NCBI RefSeq assembly: GCF_002210095.1
Contig: NZ_AQQR01000001.1
Coordinates: 124,001-188,000, forward strand
Direction: 5' to 3'
Length of the DNA: 64,000 nucleotides
Origin: Marinibacterium profundimaris
GTDB taxonomy: Bacteria > Pseudomonadota > Alphaproteobacteria > Rhodobacterales > Rhodobacteraceae
In this document: positions 8,796 through 19,411 of the stretch, one piece after another
Position numbering within the stretch: the stretch's first letter is position 1
Layout: the number at the start of each line of letters is the position of its first letter
Notes under the pieces: generated by a model
What the model saw: only the letters and a program-made list of their open reading frames with translations
The model's database searches: none
What the model was told of the DNA's origin: nothing
Position numbers and translations under genes: made by a program

Positions 8796-9235
8796 GCTCG
8801 GTGAATTGAATCTCGGAATTGATCTTTTCCGGTTTCGGCCATCTGCGGGACATCATCCCGAATGTCGCCCGGCGGATCGGGGCGAGCGATATGGTCCCTC
8901 ACTTCTGTTGTGCGCTCATGATGCACCTGCAGCAGGACTTGAGGCTTGAAAGCCCTGCCTGGCATGGCTCAAACGGGGTCGGGGATAGAACCATGACGAC
9001 GCATGCGCCGCTTTACCCAAGGGAAGGTCGACATTGCGTTGCGCGTTTTTTCAGCGCATTGCCGGAGGCTCCAGACGGAGTAAGGATGCACAATAAGCTG
9101 GGGTCGCTTCTTTTGGCCCGATTTCGACATCCACGATAATTGCGGATGAACGTCAGCAGGAATTTTCCGACGCCGCGGGGAAAATGCCAAACAATTTCTT
9201 GCTCGAATCAAGGGACAGTGTCTTATTCACCGATC
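8796..9235. other. Lower-GC intergenic stretch beside the HNH gene
   Basis: No convincing gene. Several short frames exist on both strands but none shows family features or a ribosome binding site. Composition is similar to the HNH gene, so it may be part of the same acquired patch. Confidence 0.4.
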
Positions 9236-9607
9236 ATGAGCCACATCCACTTGTCCCTTCATTCCGTTCTGACGATCCTGCGCTCCCTTCTCGTGGTGGC
9301 GCTGATCCTGGCGGCAATGCCGTGGAAGACGGGATCTTCGGGCCCCCGCCTCGGAGAGGGGGCGCCAAGACTCGAGGTGGCCCAGGACGGCGGTGACAGT
9401 CTCATGCCGCGCCCGGTACTGCCGCAGGCGGAACGGAGCGCGAAGAAGGACGTGACGGCCGACAGCGACTGCGGGACCCTGCCGTCGGGGGCGCACCCCT
9501 CGCCGGTGCTGCGGATGGCGCTCGCGGGAGGCACGGCCGCGCGGCTGTGGCGCGAGATGCCGACATCGCTCCGGCCCGAGCCGAGGGCGCCGCCGCAGAC
9601 CACCTGA
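9236..9607 (+). CDS. Possible small exported or membrane-anchored hypothetical protein
   Basis: A 123-aa open frame. From the ATG at 9236 it begins with a basic/polar start and a hydrophobic stretch (about 11-28, including LLVVALILAAMPW), as a signal peptide or single membrane anchor would. The rest is polar and Pro-rich, ending RPEPRAPPQTT. I see no known domain and no Shine-Dalgarno before 9236, so it may not be a real gene. It is followed about 370 bp later by the MFS transporter gene in the same direction. Confidence 0.35.
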   Translation: MSHIHLSLHSVLTILRSLLVVALILAAMPWKTGSSGPRLGEGAPRLEVAQDGGDSLMPRPVLPQAERSAKKDVTADSDCGTLPSGAHPSPVLRMALAGGTAARLWREMPTSLRPEPRAPPQTT

Positions 9608-9981
9608 TCCGCCCTGCGCGCCCCGGCCCGACCGGGCCCACGCACCGGCGGTATTGGACAGCGCGACCCGGCAAGGTCCGCTTTCCCTGACCATTCAGAA
9701 TTCCGATACGCCCCACGGGCGGACAGGATCGGCAGCGACGCCCCGGCCCCACACCGGCCGCGTCGTTGCCCCGAAAGGCCGCGGGGGCTCCGCGCCCCGT
9801 AGGCCCGCCATGGCGACCCGAGGTCGTCCAGGCCCGCCACCGACCCCGGCCGCACTGGCCGGAGACGACACCGCACCCACGAAAAACAATACCCAAGAAA
9901 AACAAGAAACGTCGTGCCGACCGCATCCGGTCGGTTTCGCGGCCGGTGCTGTACCGGACCGTGCTTTTGGAGGAACAATAC
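9608..9981. other. Leader region of the MFS transporter gene
   Basis: This stretch has an open frame that runs into the transporter gene, but it encodes an Arg/Pro-rich sequence without family features. I treat it as untranslated. The right end holds a strong Shine-Dalgarno (GGAGGA, about 9969-9974). Confidence 0.5.
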
Positions 9982-11286
9982 GTGTCGAAACTCTTCTCGG
10001 CGTCCGAGGGACTGGGTCCCGACGTACCGGTCAACCGCTGGCTTCAGCTTGTGGCCGGCGTGGCCTGCATGGTCGCCGCCTCGAATATCCAGTACTCCTG
10101 GACGCTCTTCGTCCCCGCGATCCAGGAAACCCACCAGTGGAGCCGGGCGGCGATCCAGACCGCCTTTACCATCTTCGTGCTCATGCAGACCTGGAGCACG
10201 CCGCTGATCGGGCATTTCATCGACCAGCGGGGGCCGAGGACCGTGGTCTCCATCGGCGGGATCCTGATCGCGATCGCCTGGCTGGTCAATTCGCAAACCG
10301 GCTCGCTTGCGGGCTTCTACGTCGGCGGCGCCATCGGCGGTGTCGGGGTGGCCTGCGTCTACTCGAGCTGCATCAACAACGCGCTGAAGTGGTTCCCGGA
10401 CAAGCGCGGTCTGGCCGTGGGCCTGACGGCGGGCGGCTACGGGGCAGGGACCATCCTGACCATCATGCCGATCGCGGCGATGATCGAGAACTCGGGCTAC
10501 CAGTCGGCCTTCTTCGTCTTCGCCCTGATCCAGGGTGCGGCGATCTTCGGGCTGTCCTGGTTCCTGAAGGCCCCCAAGGGCGAGGTCGGTTATTCGACCA
10601 CCGTGGCCCAGAGCCGGCGCGACTATACGCTGGTCGAGGCACTGAAGACTCCGGTCTTCTGGGTCATGCTGGCCATGTTCACCGCGACGGTGACGGGCGG
10701 GCTGATGGCCGTGGCGCAGCTTGGGCCCATGGCGAAGGATCTTGGCGTGGCCGATCACGTCATCTTCTGGGGCATGGCCGCGCTGCCGCTGGCGCTGATG
10801 CTCGACCGTCTGATGAACGGGCTGTCGCGTCCGCTGTTCGGCTTCATCTCGGACAAGATCGGGCGTGAGCCGACGATGTTCATCGCCTTCTCGCTCGAGG
10901 CGACGGGGATCTTCGCGCTGGCGCACCTGGGGCACAACCCCTACATGTTCGTGCTGCTGTCGGGGGTGGTCTTCATCGCCTGGGGCGAGGTCTACTCTCT
11001 GTTCTCGGCGACGGCGGCAGATGTCTTCGGCACCAAGCACATCGCGAAGATCTACGGCGTGCTCTACACCGCCAAGGGGTTCGCGGCCCTGCTGGTTCCG
11101 ATCGGCAACCTGCTGATGGAATCGACGGGCACCTGGAACACCGTGTTCTACAGCATGTCGTTCCTCGATGCCTGCGCGGCGGTCTGTGCCATCCTCGTGC
11201 TGCGGCCGCTGATCCGGCGCCATCACGCGAACAACGAGGCGATCCGCGCCGAGCCGCCGGCCGCGCGCGTGGTTCCCGCGCAGTAA
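9982..11286 (+). CDS. MFS transporter, oxalate/formate antiporter (OFA) family
   Basis: A 434-aa inner-membrane transporter with about 12 hydrophobic segments. The N-terminal part NRWLQLVAGVACMVAASNIQYSW and the loop DQRGPR between helices 2 and 3 are typical of the oxalate/formate antiporter branch. The second half carries the matching motif SDKIGREP. Substrate is probably a small organic anion exchanged or taken up by proton symport; oxalate itself is not shown, and no formyl-CoA transferase or oxalyl-CoA decarboxylase gene is in the window. The GTG at 9982 is chosen because GGAGGA sits about 8 bases upstream and the family starts here. A strong terminator follows the stop. Confidence 0.85.
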   Translation: MSKLFSASEGLGPDVPVNRWLQLVAGVACMVAASNIQYSWTLFVPAIQETHQWSRAAIQTAFTIFVLMQTWSTPLIGHFIDQRGPRTVVSIGGILIAIAWLVNSQTGSLAGFYVGGAIGGVGVACVYSSCINNALKWFPDKRGLAVGLTAGGYGAGTILTIMPIAAMIENSGYQSAFFVFALIQGAAIFGLSWFLKAPKGEVGYSTTVAQSRRDYTLVEALKTPVFWVMLAMFTATVTGGLMAVAQLGPMAKDLGVADHVIFWGMAALPLALMLDRLMNGLSRPLFGFISDKIGREPTMFIAFSLEATGIFALAHLGHNPYMFVLLSGVVFIAWGEVYSLFSATAADVFGTKHIAKIYGVLYTAKGFAALLVPIGNLLMESTGTWNTVFYSMSFLDACAAVCAILVLRPLIRRHHANNEAIRAEPPAARVVPAQ

Positions 11287-11305
11287 CGTTACCTGTGACC
11301 GGTGG

Positions 11306-11334
11306 AGGCGGGGCGCGCTTGCGCTCCGCCTTTC
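11306..11334 (+). terminator. Intrinsic terminator after the MFS gene
   Basis: AGGCGGGGCGC (11306-11316) pairs with GCGCTCCGCCT (11321-11331) with one G-T wobble and a GCTT loop, then TT. It starts 20 bp after the transporter stop codon. The T-run is short, so efficiency is uncertain. Confidence 0.65.
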
Positions 11335-11481
11335 CATTTGAGGGGGGTGCGGTGGCCCGGAGATACGTCGCCGTCAGCGACCGGTCGGCGTTGGCCGGAC
11401 GGCAGGTCGCATGGTGGACAGCTCAAAGTGGAACGCTCAAAGTGGAACGCTCAAGATAATGTCGCACTATCAGGGGAATAG

Positions 11482-11571
11482 TGGCGGAGAGACAGGGATT
11501 CGAACCCTGGGACCCCGTGAAGGGTCAACGGTTTTCGAGACCGCCCCGTTCGACCACTCCGGCACCTCTCC
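11482..11571 (-). tRNA. tRNA-Ser (anticodon CGA)
   Basis: On the minus strand this 90-nt gene folds as a class II tRNA. The acceptor begins GGAGAGG and ends CTCTCCG with an encoded CCA. The anticodon stem GCGGT/ACCGT encloses the loop CTCGAAA, giving anticodon CGA, which reads UCG. A long variable arm (around TTGACCCTTCACGGGGTC) and the T-loop GGTTCGAATCC are clear. The 5' GGAGAGGTGCCGGAGTGG is standard for bacterial serine tRNAs. Confidence 0.97.
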
Positions 11572-11675
11572 GCGGGGGTCTGTGGAAGCGCCGTTTACGC
11601 GGCTTTGCCGGGGCATGCAAGGGTGGAATCCGGGGTTTTTTCATCTCTGCCCGTGCGGGCATGTCCAGGCCCCGG

Positions 11676-13136
11676 TCAATAGCCCGAGACCAGGTGCAGG
11701 ATCGCCTCCAGCTCGGCCTGGCCGGCCAATGTCAGGGAATGCGCCGGACCGAAGTCCAGCACCAGCGTCCCGTCGATCAGCGTGGCGCTGTCGCGCAGGT
11801 CGTCCTCGGTCAGGCTTGCGCCGCGGGCGAAGCGGTCGGATATCTCGATCCGGTCCTCCGGCGTGAGATCGAGGATCACGTCATGGCCGCCGTTGAAACG
11901 GAAGGTGTCGGCATCGGCGCCCCCGTGCAGCCGGTCATCGCCCGCTTCGCCGATGAGCAGGTCGCGCCCGTCCTCTCCAAACAGCGCATCGTCCCCGGCG
12001 CGGCCGCGCAGCACGTCGTCGCCCGCGCCGCCGCGCAGGGCGTTGGCCTGGGCGTCGCCGCGCAGCACATCGTCGCCGGCGCCCGCGATCACCATCTCGA
12101 CCGACACGAACCGGTCGCCCCATGCCACGCCGCTGGAGGCGGTGGGATCGGCCATGTCGATGCTCAGCCGTGTCTCGACCCGCGCATAGCTGACCCGGTC
12201 CCAGCCGGTGCCGCCGTCCAGAAGATCCGGCCCCGCGCCGCCCACCAGCAGGTCGTTCCCCGCACCGCCGCGCAGGATGTCGGCGCCGCCAAGACCGATC
12301 AGCCGGTCGTCGCCCGCCTCTCCGCGCAGGCGGTTGTCGCCGGTGGTGCCGACCAGCAGATCATCGCCCGATGTGCCGATGGCGTTCTCGACGGCGACAA
12401 AGCTGTCCTGCGCCGCCGCGCCCGCATTGCCGCGGCTGTCGGCCAGGTTGATCGTGCTGCCCGCGTAGCCATAGGCGCCCCGGTAGTCGACGGTGTCCAG
12501 CCCCGGCCCGCCGTCGAAGAGATCCGGGCTGTCATCCGCGACCGCGCGAAAGAGATCGTTGCCCAGACCGCCGAAATGCTCCGATGTCCGGGCAAAGGCG
12601 TCCTCGATCACGTCGGCCTCGCTGACCGTCACGCCCGAGAGCGTGGCCAGGTCCACCACGGCGCCCTCTGCAAAGGCCGGCCCCGGATCGCTTTGCCGCG
12701 CCGCGTCGGTGAAGCGGCGAAAATCCTCCGGGCCGCGGAAGACGGGCAGGGGGGCGCCATCCAGCAGCGCCCAGCTGTCGTATTGCCCGACCGAGCGGAA
12801 CTCGCTCCCGTCATCGATCAGGTAATCATAGGTCACCCGGTAGATGGTCGAGGTCCCGCCCGACCAGCGCAGGTCGAAGACCTCGTGGGTGAAACTACGC
12901 CGGTCGGCCGCGTAATATGTCGGGCTCTCACCGTAAGAGGCCACGTCGATCCAGCTGCCGCTGTCCCAGGCCAGCGCGCCCTCCTCGATGGTGACGGGCG
13001 CGTCATCCCGCGTGTACAGGCGCCCGGTATAGGCCGTCAGCTCGTCGCCGCGCGAAACCTCGGGCCCGTCGCCGAAAAAATCGGACCGGCTGCGCCAAGT
13101 CCAGGATTCGATGATGTCGAAACTGTAGGTGGTCAT
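11676..13136 (-). CDS. RTX-type calcium-binding repeat protein
   Basis: A 486-aa acidic protein without an N-terminal signal peptide. From about residue 210 to 430 it carries many copies of the GGxGxDxLx nonapeptide, for example GGAGNDLLVGGAGPDLLDGG. These form calcium-bound beta-rolls that fold outside the cell. Such proteins leave by a type I secretion system using an uncleaved C-terminal signal; the last ~55 residues (DRIEISDRFARGASLTEDD onward) fit that role. The N-terminal ~190 residues show no enzyme motif that I recognise. No ABC/membrane-fusion exporter genes are nearby, so the exporter must be elsewhere. AAGGGGG precedes the ATG at 13136. It may be an adhesin, a surface-layer-like protein or an effector. 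Confidence 0.8.
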   Translation of the reverse strand: MTTYSFDIIESWTWRSRSDFFGDGPEVSRGDELTAYTGRLYTRDDAPVTIEEGALAWDSGSWIDVASYGESPTYYAADRRSFTHEVFDLRWSGGTSTIYRVTYDYLIDDGSEFRSVGQYDSWALLDGAPLPVFRGPEDFRRFTDAARQSDPGPAFAEGAVVDLATLSGVTVSEADVIEDAFARTSEHFGGLGNDLFRAVADDSPDLFDGGPGLDTVDYRGAYGYAGSTINLADSRGNAGAAAQDSFVAVENAIGTSGDDLLVGTTGDNRLRGEAGDDRLIGLGGADILRGGAGNDLLVGGAGPDLLDGGTGWDRVSYARVETRLSIDMADPTASSGVAWGDRFVSVEMVIAGAGDDVLRGDAQANALRGGAGDDVLRGRAGDDALFGEDGRDLLIGEAGDDRLHGGADADTFRFNGGHDVILDLTPEDRIEISDRFARGASLTEDDLRDSATLIDGTLVLDFGPAHSLTLAGQAELEAILHLVSGY

Positions 13137-13335
13137 GCCGGCCCCCTTGTACTGATACTGACACGCGCCCCGCTGCGCCCGGGTGTCGCAAACAGCCCAT
13201 GACTAGCCGCAAATTCCGGCCACCGGGCAACTTTTTTCGACGTGCGACGGCCGACGCGGCGTCGCGGATCACGATCTGGCGCACGGTGCCGGTTTTCGTT
13301 GGCCCCGCTCGGCCACAGGGCTTATCTTCCCCCCC

Positions 13336-14178
13336 ATGACAGCTTTGCTTCGCACCCCCGCCCGATGGCTGGGCGCCGCCTTCGTGGCGCTGGCCCTCTC
13401 CGCATCCTCCGCCGCCGCGGCCGACCGCGAACGGGTGGAGGCCTTTCTGGAAGTGACCGGTTTCGACGTCTCGCTCGAAAGCCTGAAATTCTCGGCCGAG
13501 GACGCGCCCGAAATGCTGGGCCTGGATGCCGGAGTCTTCGGCTACAGCTGGACCCGGCTCTCGGGCGAGGTCTTTGACGTCGACCTGATGCATGACATGG
13601 CCGTCGACATCCTCGAACAGACGCTCGAGGACGACAAGCTGGCCCATGCCGCCGATTTCTACGCCTCCGACCTCGGCCAGCGGCTGGTCGAGGTCGAGAA
13701 CGCCTCGCACATGGATCCCGACGACACCGGCAAGCAGGAAAAGGGCGCCGAACTGGTGGCCCAGATGGTCGAGGAGGGCTCGCCCCGGCTTGAGATGTTC
13801 AAGCGCATGGGCGCCGCGATCGACAGCTCGGGCACCGCGGTGCGCGCGATGCAGCAGATCCAGATGCGCTTCCTGCTGGCCGCCAGCGCCGCCGGCGTGA
13901 TCGAGCTTCGGGTGGATCCCGAAGAGATGGAAGCGATGATGAAGGAACAGGAGCCGGCGCTGCGCATGGCCGTGGCCCAGAACGCGCTGGCCTCGTCGGC
14001 CTATGTCTACCGCGATTTCAGCGACGAAGAGGTCGAGACCTATACCGAGGCGCTGGAGCATCCCGACATGCAGGAGGTCTATGAACTGATGAACGCCGTG
14101 CAATACGAGATCATGGCAAATCGGTTCGAGGCGCTCGCCGCCCGCATGTCCGAACTGGATACCGGACAAGACATCTGA
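13336..14178 (+). CDS. Exported DUF2059-like protein (first of a pair)
   Basis: A 280-aa protein with a signal peptide (hydrophobic about 12-27, AxA-type cleavage near SSAAAA/DRE). The mature part is helical and acidic. It contains the pattern FYASDLGQRLVEVEN (about 110-125), typical of DUF2059-like exported proteins in which a helix pair precedes a ..F..sp.G.... segment; the pattern recurs near the C-terminus (YTEALEHPDMQEVYELMNAV). Function unknown, probably periplasmic. It starts a two-gene unit: the stop TGA overlaps the next ATG by one base. Transcribed divergently from the RTX gene, with about 200 bp between them. Confidence 0.7.
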   Translation: MTALLRTPARWLGAAFVALALSASSAAAADRERVEAFLEVTGFDVSLESLKFSAEDAPEMLGLDAGVFGYSWTRLSGEVFDVDLMHDMAVDILEQTLEDDKLAHAADFYASDLGQRLVEVENASHMDPDDTGKQEKGAELVAQMVEEGSPRLEMFKRMGAAIDSSGTAVRAMQQIQMRFLLAASAAGVIELRVDPEEMEAMMKEQEPALRMAVAQNALASSAYVYRDFSDEEVETYTEALEHPDMQEVYELMNAVQYEIMANRFEALAARMSELDTGQDI

Positions 14179-15068
14179 TGGGACGGCAGACGACGCAAGC
14201 GGGCGCCGCGGCAAAGCGGCGTGTCGCCGGGTCGCCGGTGCGGCATGTCGGCCTGCCCGCGCTGCTGGCCCTGGCGCTGACCTTCCTCGTGGCGCTGGCG
14301 CCCCGGGTCGCAGCCGACGGTCCGGCCCAGGCGCTGACCGACGCGCTGCGCCTCGAGGAACTGGCAGGGCTGATCCGCGCCGAGGGGCTGGCCGATGCCG
14401 GCACCTTCGTGCCGCCCGGCCCCTCGGGCAAGACCTCGGACGACACGCTGGCCCGGATCGAGGCGCTGTTCAATCCCGCCATGATCCGCGCCGAGATGCA
14501 GGCCGCCCTGGCTGCCGGGATGGAGCGTGACGCGCAGATCCGCGCGATGAACTTCTTCGACGCGCCCCGGGGGAAGTCCCTCGTGAGGATGGAACTGGAC
14601 GCGCGCGCGGCCATTTCCGACCCCGATGTCGAGGCGATCGCGCGCTCGGACTGGGCCATGCGCCAGGATGACAGCGACCAGACGATCCAGTTGCTCAAGC
14701 GCTTTGCCGAGGTCAATTCCCTGGTCGAGCGCAACACCGCCTCGACCATGACCGCGCGCTACCACTTCCTGTGCGGCCTTGCGGTCGGCGCCGGCGGGAT
14801 CCCCGACGAGGATGCCATCCTGTCGCAGGTCTGGAGCCGCCAGGACATGATCCGCGCCGACACCGAAAACTGGCTGATGGGCTACCTGATGATGGCCTAT
14901 GCGCCGGCGGATGACGCGGATCTGAAGGCCTATGTCGCCTTTTCCGAAACGCCCGCCGGCCAGGCGATGAACGCGGCCCTGTTCGACGGGTTCGAAGCGG
15001 CCTATGCCCGCATCTCCTATGGGCTGGGGCTGATCGCCGGGCAGGCGACGCTGGGGCAGGAGCTGTAG
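14178..15068 (+). CDS. Exported DUF2059-like protein (second of a pair)
   Basis: A 296-aa protein with a basic N-terminal region and a hydrophobic stretch (about 27-43, LPALLALALTFLVALAP), so exported or anchored. The body resembles its upstream neighbour in layout: a helical first half with FFDAPRGKSLVRME (about 117-130) and a second copy near the end (FSETPAGQAMNAALFDGFEAAY). The two genes look like diverged duplicates. The ATG shares one base with the preceding stop, so translation is coupled. Function unknown. The product may act with its neighbour in the periplasm. Confidence 0.65.
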   Translation: MGRQTTQAGAAAKRRVAGSPVRHVGLPALLALALTFLVALAPRVAADGPAQALTDALRLEELAGLIRAEGLADAGTFVPPGPSGKTSDDTLARIEALFNPAMIRAEMQAALAAGMERDAQIRAMNFFDAPRGKSLVRMELDARAAISDPDVEAIARSDWAMRQDDSDQTIQLLKRFAEVNSLVERNTASTMTARYHFLCGLAVGAGGIPDEDAILSQVWSRQDMIRADTENWLMGYLMMAYAPADDADLKAYVAFSETPAGQAMNAALFDGFEAAYARISYGLGLIAGQATLGQEL

Positions 15069-15152
15069 CAGCCCGCGCCGCTGTCCCGCCGCCGTGCGGG
15101 GCTGGCCGGCCCTGCCGTCCGACGGACGGGTCCAATTGGAGGGATTGACCGG

Positions 15153-15181
15153 TTGACAGGCCCGGGGGGCCGGTCCATATA
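15153..15181 (+). promoter_or_regulatory. Candidate sigma-70-type promoter of rplU-rpmA
   Basis: A perfect -35 TTGACA (15153-15158) is followed after 17 bp by CATATA (15176-15181), a fair -10. It lies about 190 bp before rplU, leaving a leader that could carry regulatory structure. Not tested. Confidence 0.55.
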
Positions 15182-15372
15182 GCCCAAATCCCGGCCGGAC
15201 GCTCCGCGCCGGGTTTTGCAGTCATTATGCCCCGGAGGGGGCGCGCTGTTCGAGGTGGCCTGCCGCCGATCCCTGTCCGGACCGATCCGGACGCCCGGGA
15301 TGGCGGATCGACATCAGGCCGAAACGCCCGGGACCGGGGACCACAGGACGCGGCAGATAAAAGGAAGACGCT

Positions 15373-15768
15373 ATGTTTGCGGTCATGAAGACCGGTGGCA
15401 AACAGTACAAGGTCCGCTCGGGCGATGAGCTCCGGATCGAGAAACTGGCCGCCACTGCCGGAGAAACGGTGCAGTTCAACGACGTTCTGATGATCGTCGG
15501 TGACGATACGGTTGTCGGCGCGCCGACGATCGAAGGCGCTGCCGTGCAGGCCGAAGTGGTGGACGTTGTGAAGGCTGACAAGGTGATCAGCTTCGTCAAG
15601 CGCCGCCGCAAGCATTCCTCGAAGCGGACCCGCGGTCATCGCCAGCAGCTGACCCTGGTGCGCATCACAGAAATTCTGGCCTCGGGCGCGGATGCGACCG
15701 GTGTCAAGGCCGCCGCCGGCGCGGGCTCCGTCAAGGACGCCCCGGCCGCCGAGGCCGCCGAAGCGTAA
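15373..15768 (+). CDS. rplU: 50S ribosomal protein bL21
   Basis: The first ~100 residues are bL21: MFAVMKTGGKQYKV at the start and KRRRKHSSKRTRGHRQ near residue 75-90, the basic rRNA-binding part. At 131 aa it is longer than the ~103 aa of Escherichia coli because of an Ala-rich, acidic C-terminal tail (AAEAAEA) that is common in alphaproteobacteria. It binds 23S rRNA in the large subunit. AAGGAAG precedes the ATG. rpmA follows after 12 bp, so the two are co-transcribed. Confidence 0.97.
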   Translation: MFAVMKTGGKQYKVRSGDELRIEKLAATAGETVQFNDVLMIVGDDTVVGAPTIEGAAVQAEVVDVVKADKVISFVKRRRKHSSKRTRGHRQQLTLVRITEILASGADATGVKAAAGAGSVKDAPAAEAAEA

Positions 15769-15780
15769 GGAGAGACCAGC

Positions 15781-16050
15781 ATGGCACATAAAAAAGCAGG
15801 CGGTTCATCCCGCAACGGTCGCGACTCCGCAGGTCGTCGCCTTGGCGTGAAGCTCTACGGTGGCCAGGCCGCCATCCCGGGCAACATCATCGTGCGCCAG
15901 CGCGGCACGAAGTTCTGGCCGGGCGAAGGCGTGGACATGGGCAAGGATCACACGATCTTCGCCACCACCGAGGGCGCCGTGACCTTCCACAAGGGTCTGA
16001 AGGGTCGAACCTTCATTTCGGTCCTGCCGGCGGCAGAGGCCGCAGAGTAA
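15781..16050 (+). CDS. rpmA: 50S ribosomal protein bL27
   Basis: An 89-aa bL27 beginning [16 protein letters not shown] and containing [10 protein letters not shown] and [13 protein letters not shown], all diagnostic. Its N-terminus reaches the peptidyl-transferase centre. There is no extra N-terminal cleavage peptide of the firmicute type. AAGGAGA precedes the ATG. A terminator follows. Confidence 0.97.
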   Translation: MAHKKAGGSSRNGRDSAGRRLGVKLYGGQAAIPGNIIVRQRGTKFWPGEGVDMGKDHTIFATTEGAVTFHKGLKGRTFISVLPAAEAAE

Positions 16051-16079
16051 GCCGAACCCGTACGAGGAACGTAACACCC

Positions 16080-16111
16080 AGGGGATCGGCCAGACAGGCC
16101 GGTCCCCTTTC
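16080..16111 (+). terminator. Intrinsic terminator after rpmA
   Basis: AGGGGATCGGCC (16080-16091) pairs with GGCCGGTCCCCT (16097-16108), a 12-bp stem with one wobble and loop AGACA, followed by TT. It begins 30 bp after the rpmA stop. Confidence 0.7.
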
Positions 16112-16170
16112 GCGTTTCAGGGGATCGGGTTTCAGGGGGCCGGTTTCAGGGTCGGTTCTCAGGGACCCGA
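16112..16170 (+). repeat. Short degenerate tandem repeat
   Basis: Four imperfect head-to-tail units of about 12-15 bp share the core TTTCAGGG or TTCTCAGGG (beginning near 16115, 16130, 16144 and 16156). They lie directly after the rpmA terminator in a 390-bp gap that otherwise contains no supported gene before the GNAT gene at 16442. Confidence 0.5.
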
Positions 16171-16441
16171 TATCTTGGGACCAATTACAGGGCCCGCGCG
16201 GGAACGCCACGGGCCCCATGCGAGTTTCGGAAGAGCCGGACAGGGGTTTCCCCGGCTCTCCCCGTCCCGGCCGGGAGTCGCGGCATGCGCCGCGGACAGG
16301 AGGAGGACCGGGACGATCACCGCCTCGCCAGGGCCTCGTTAGGCCCAAGCCATGGAGCTATGGCCGGCCGCATCCGCGACCGGAGACAGACAAGTGAACC
16401 GGGATCCGGGCCGCATGGACCCGCCCGGCAGGGAGTGAACC

Positions 16442-16978
16442 ATGATACTCGACCGGATCGTCACCCAGCCCGTGATCGAAACCGAACGCTTCGACCTGCG
16501 CCCGCTGCGCCGGTCCGATGCCGGCCTGATCAGCCATTGGGCGGGAGATGCGCGCGTGGCGCGCATGACGACGTCGATTCCGCACCCCCTGCCGCCCGGC
16601 GCGATCGAGGCCTTCGTCGAACGCGCCATGGCCGCGGACCGCGACGAACATGTCTGGGCCATCGACGGCACCCGCGACCAGGGGCCGGAACTGATGGGCG
16701 TGATCTCTCTCAAGCCGCTGGACGAGGACGGGGCCGAGGTCGGCTATTGGGTCGCGCCGCTGTTCTGGAACACCGGCATGGCCTCGGCGGCACTCGAGGC
16801 GCTCGTGCGCGAGAACCCGATGGGCGACCGGACGCTCTTTGCCTCGGTCTTCCAGGACAACCCGGCCTCGGCGCGAGTGCTCAGCCATTGCGGCTTCGAG
16901 TACCTGGGCGATGCAGAAAGCTACTCGGTCGCGCGCGGGGCGCTGGTGCCGACCTGGACCTATTCGCGCAAGCTGTAG
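16442..16978 (+). CDS. GNAT-family N-acetyltransferase (RimJ/RimL-like)
   Basis: A 178-aa protein of the RimJ/RimL branch of GNAT acetyltransferases. It opens with IETERFDLRPLRRSDA and has the family's VGYWVAPLFWNTGMASAAL segment (about 98-118, including the acetyl-CoA pyrophosphate loop region) and NPASARVLSHCGFEYLG (about 140-156). It probably acetylates an alpha-amino group of a protein or a small molecule; substrate unknown. GGGAG lies about 9 bases before the ATG. A dispersed repeat with a hairpin begins about 17 bp after its stop. In many relatives a GNAT gene sits between rpmA and obg. Confidence 0.85.
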   Translation: MILDRIVTQPVIETERFDLRPLRRSDAGLISHWAGDARVARMTTSIPHPLPPGAIEAFVERAMAADRDEHVWAIDGTRDQGPELMGVISLKPLDEDGAEVGYWVAPLFWNTGMASAALEALVRENPMGDRTLFASVFQDNPASARVLSHCGFEYLGDAESYSVARGALVPTWTYSRKL

Positions 16979-16994
16979 GGGCAGGGAGTCCTTG

Positions 16995-17066
16995 TTTGGG
17001 GGGCGCTGCCCCCGTCCGCCGAGGGCGGACTCCCCCGGAGGTATTTGGGCCAAGAAGAAGCAGGGG
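16995..17066 (+). repeat. Dispersed 3'-flanking hairpin repeat, copy A
   Basis: GGGGGC/GCCCCC hairpin (16999-17013), then a perfect 7-bp hairpin GTCCGCC-GAG-GGCGGAC (17014-17030), then CCCCCGGAGGTATTTGGG and CCAAGAAGAAGCAGGGG. A near-identical copy in inverse orientation is at 42305-42378 and a tail-only copy at 48443-48466. Each lies just downstream of a gene and in the same orientation as it (here the GNAT gene). It looks like a terminator-associated repeat. Confidence 0.7.
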
Positions 17067-17122
17067 CGCGGCGCGGACTGGCCGCCGATATGCCCGGAAT
17101 TCGTCACTTGGTATTGGAATGA

Positions 17123-19299
<2,177 letters not shown>

Positions 19300-19411
19300 G
19301 TCACGGGGGCGGGAGGCCGGCATTTTCCTCCTGACTCATGCGTCATCTTTGTCTAGATACCTTGAACCGGCGCCCGCCAGGGGCGCGCCCGTCAACCATG
19401 GGAGAAGGCCG

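Noticed and set aside
9259-11337. 692-codon open frame on the minus strand opposite the MFS gene
   Set aside because: Arg/His/Pro-rich, no motifs; the plus-strand frame is a clear transporter. Typical high-GC antisense shadow.
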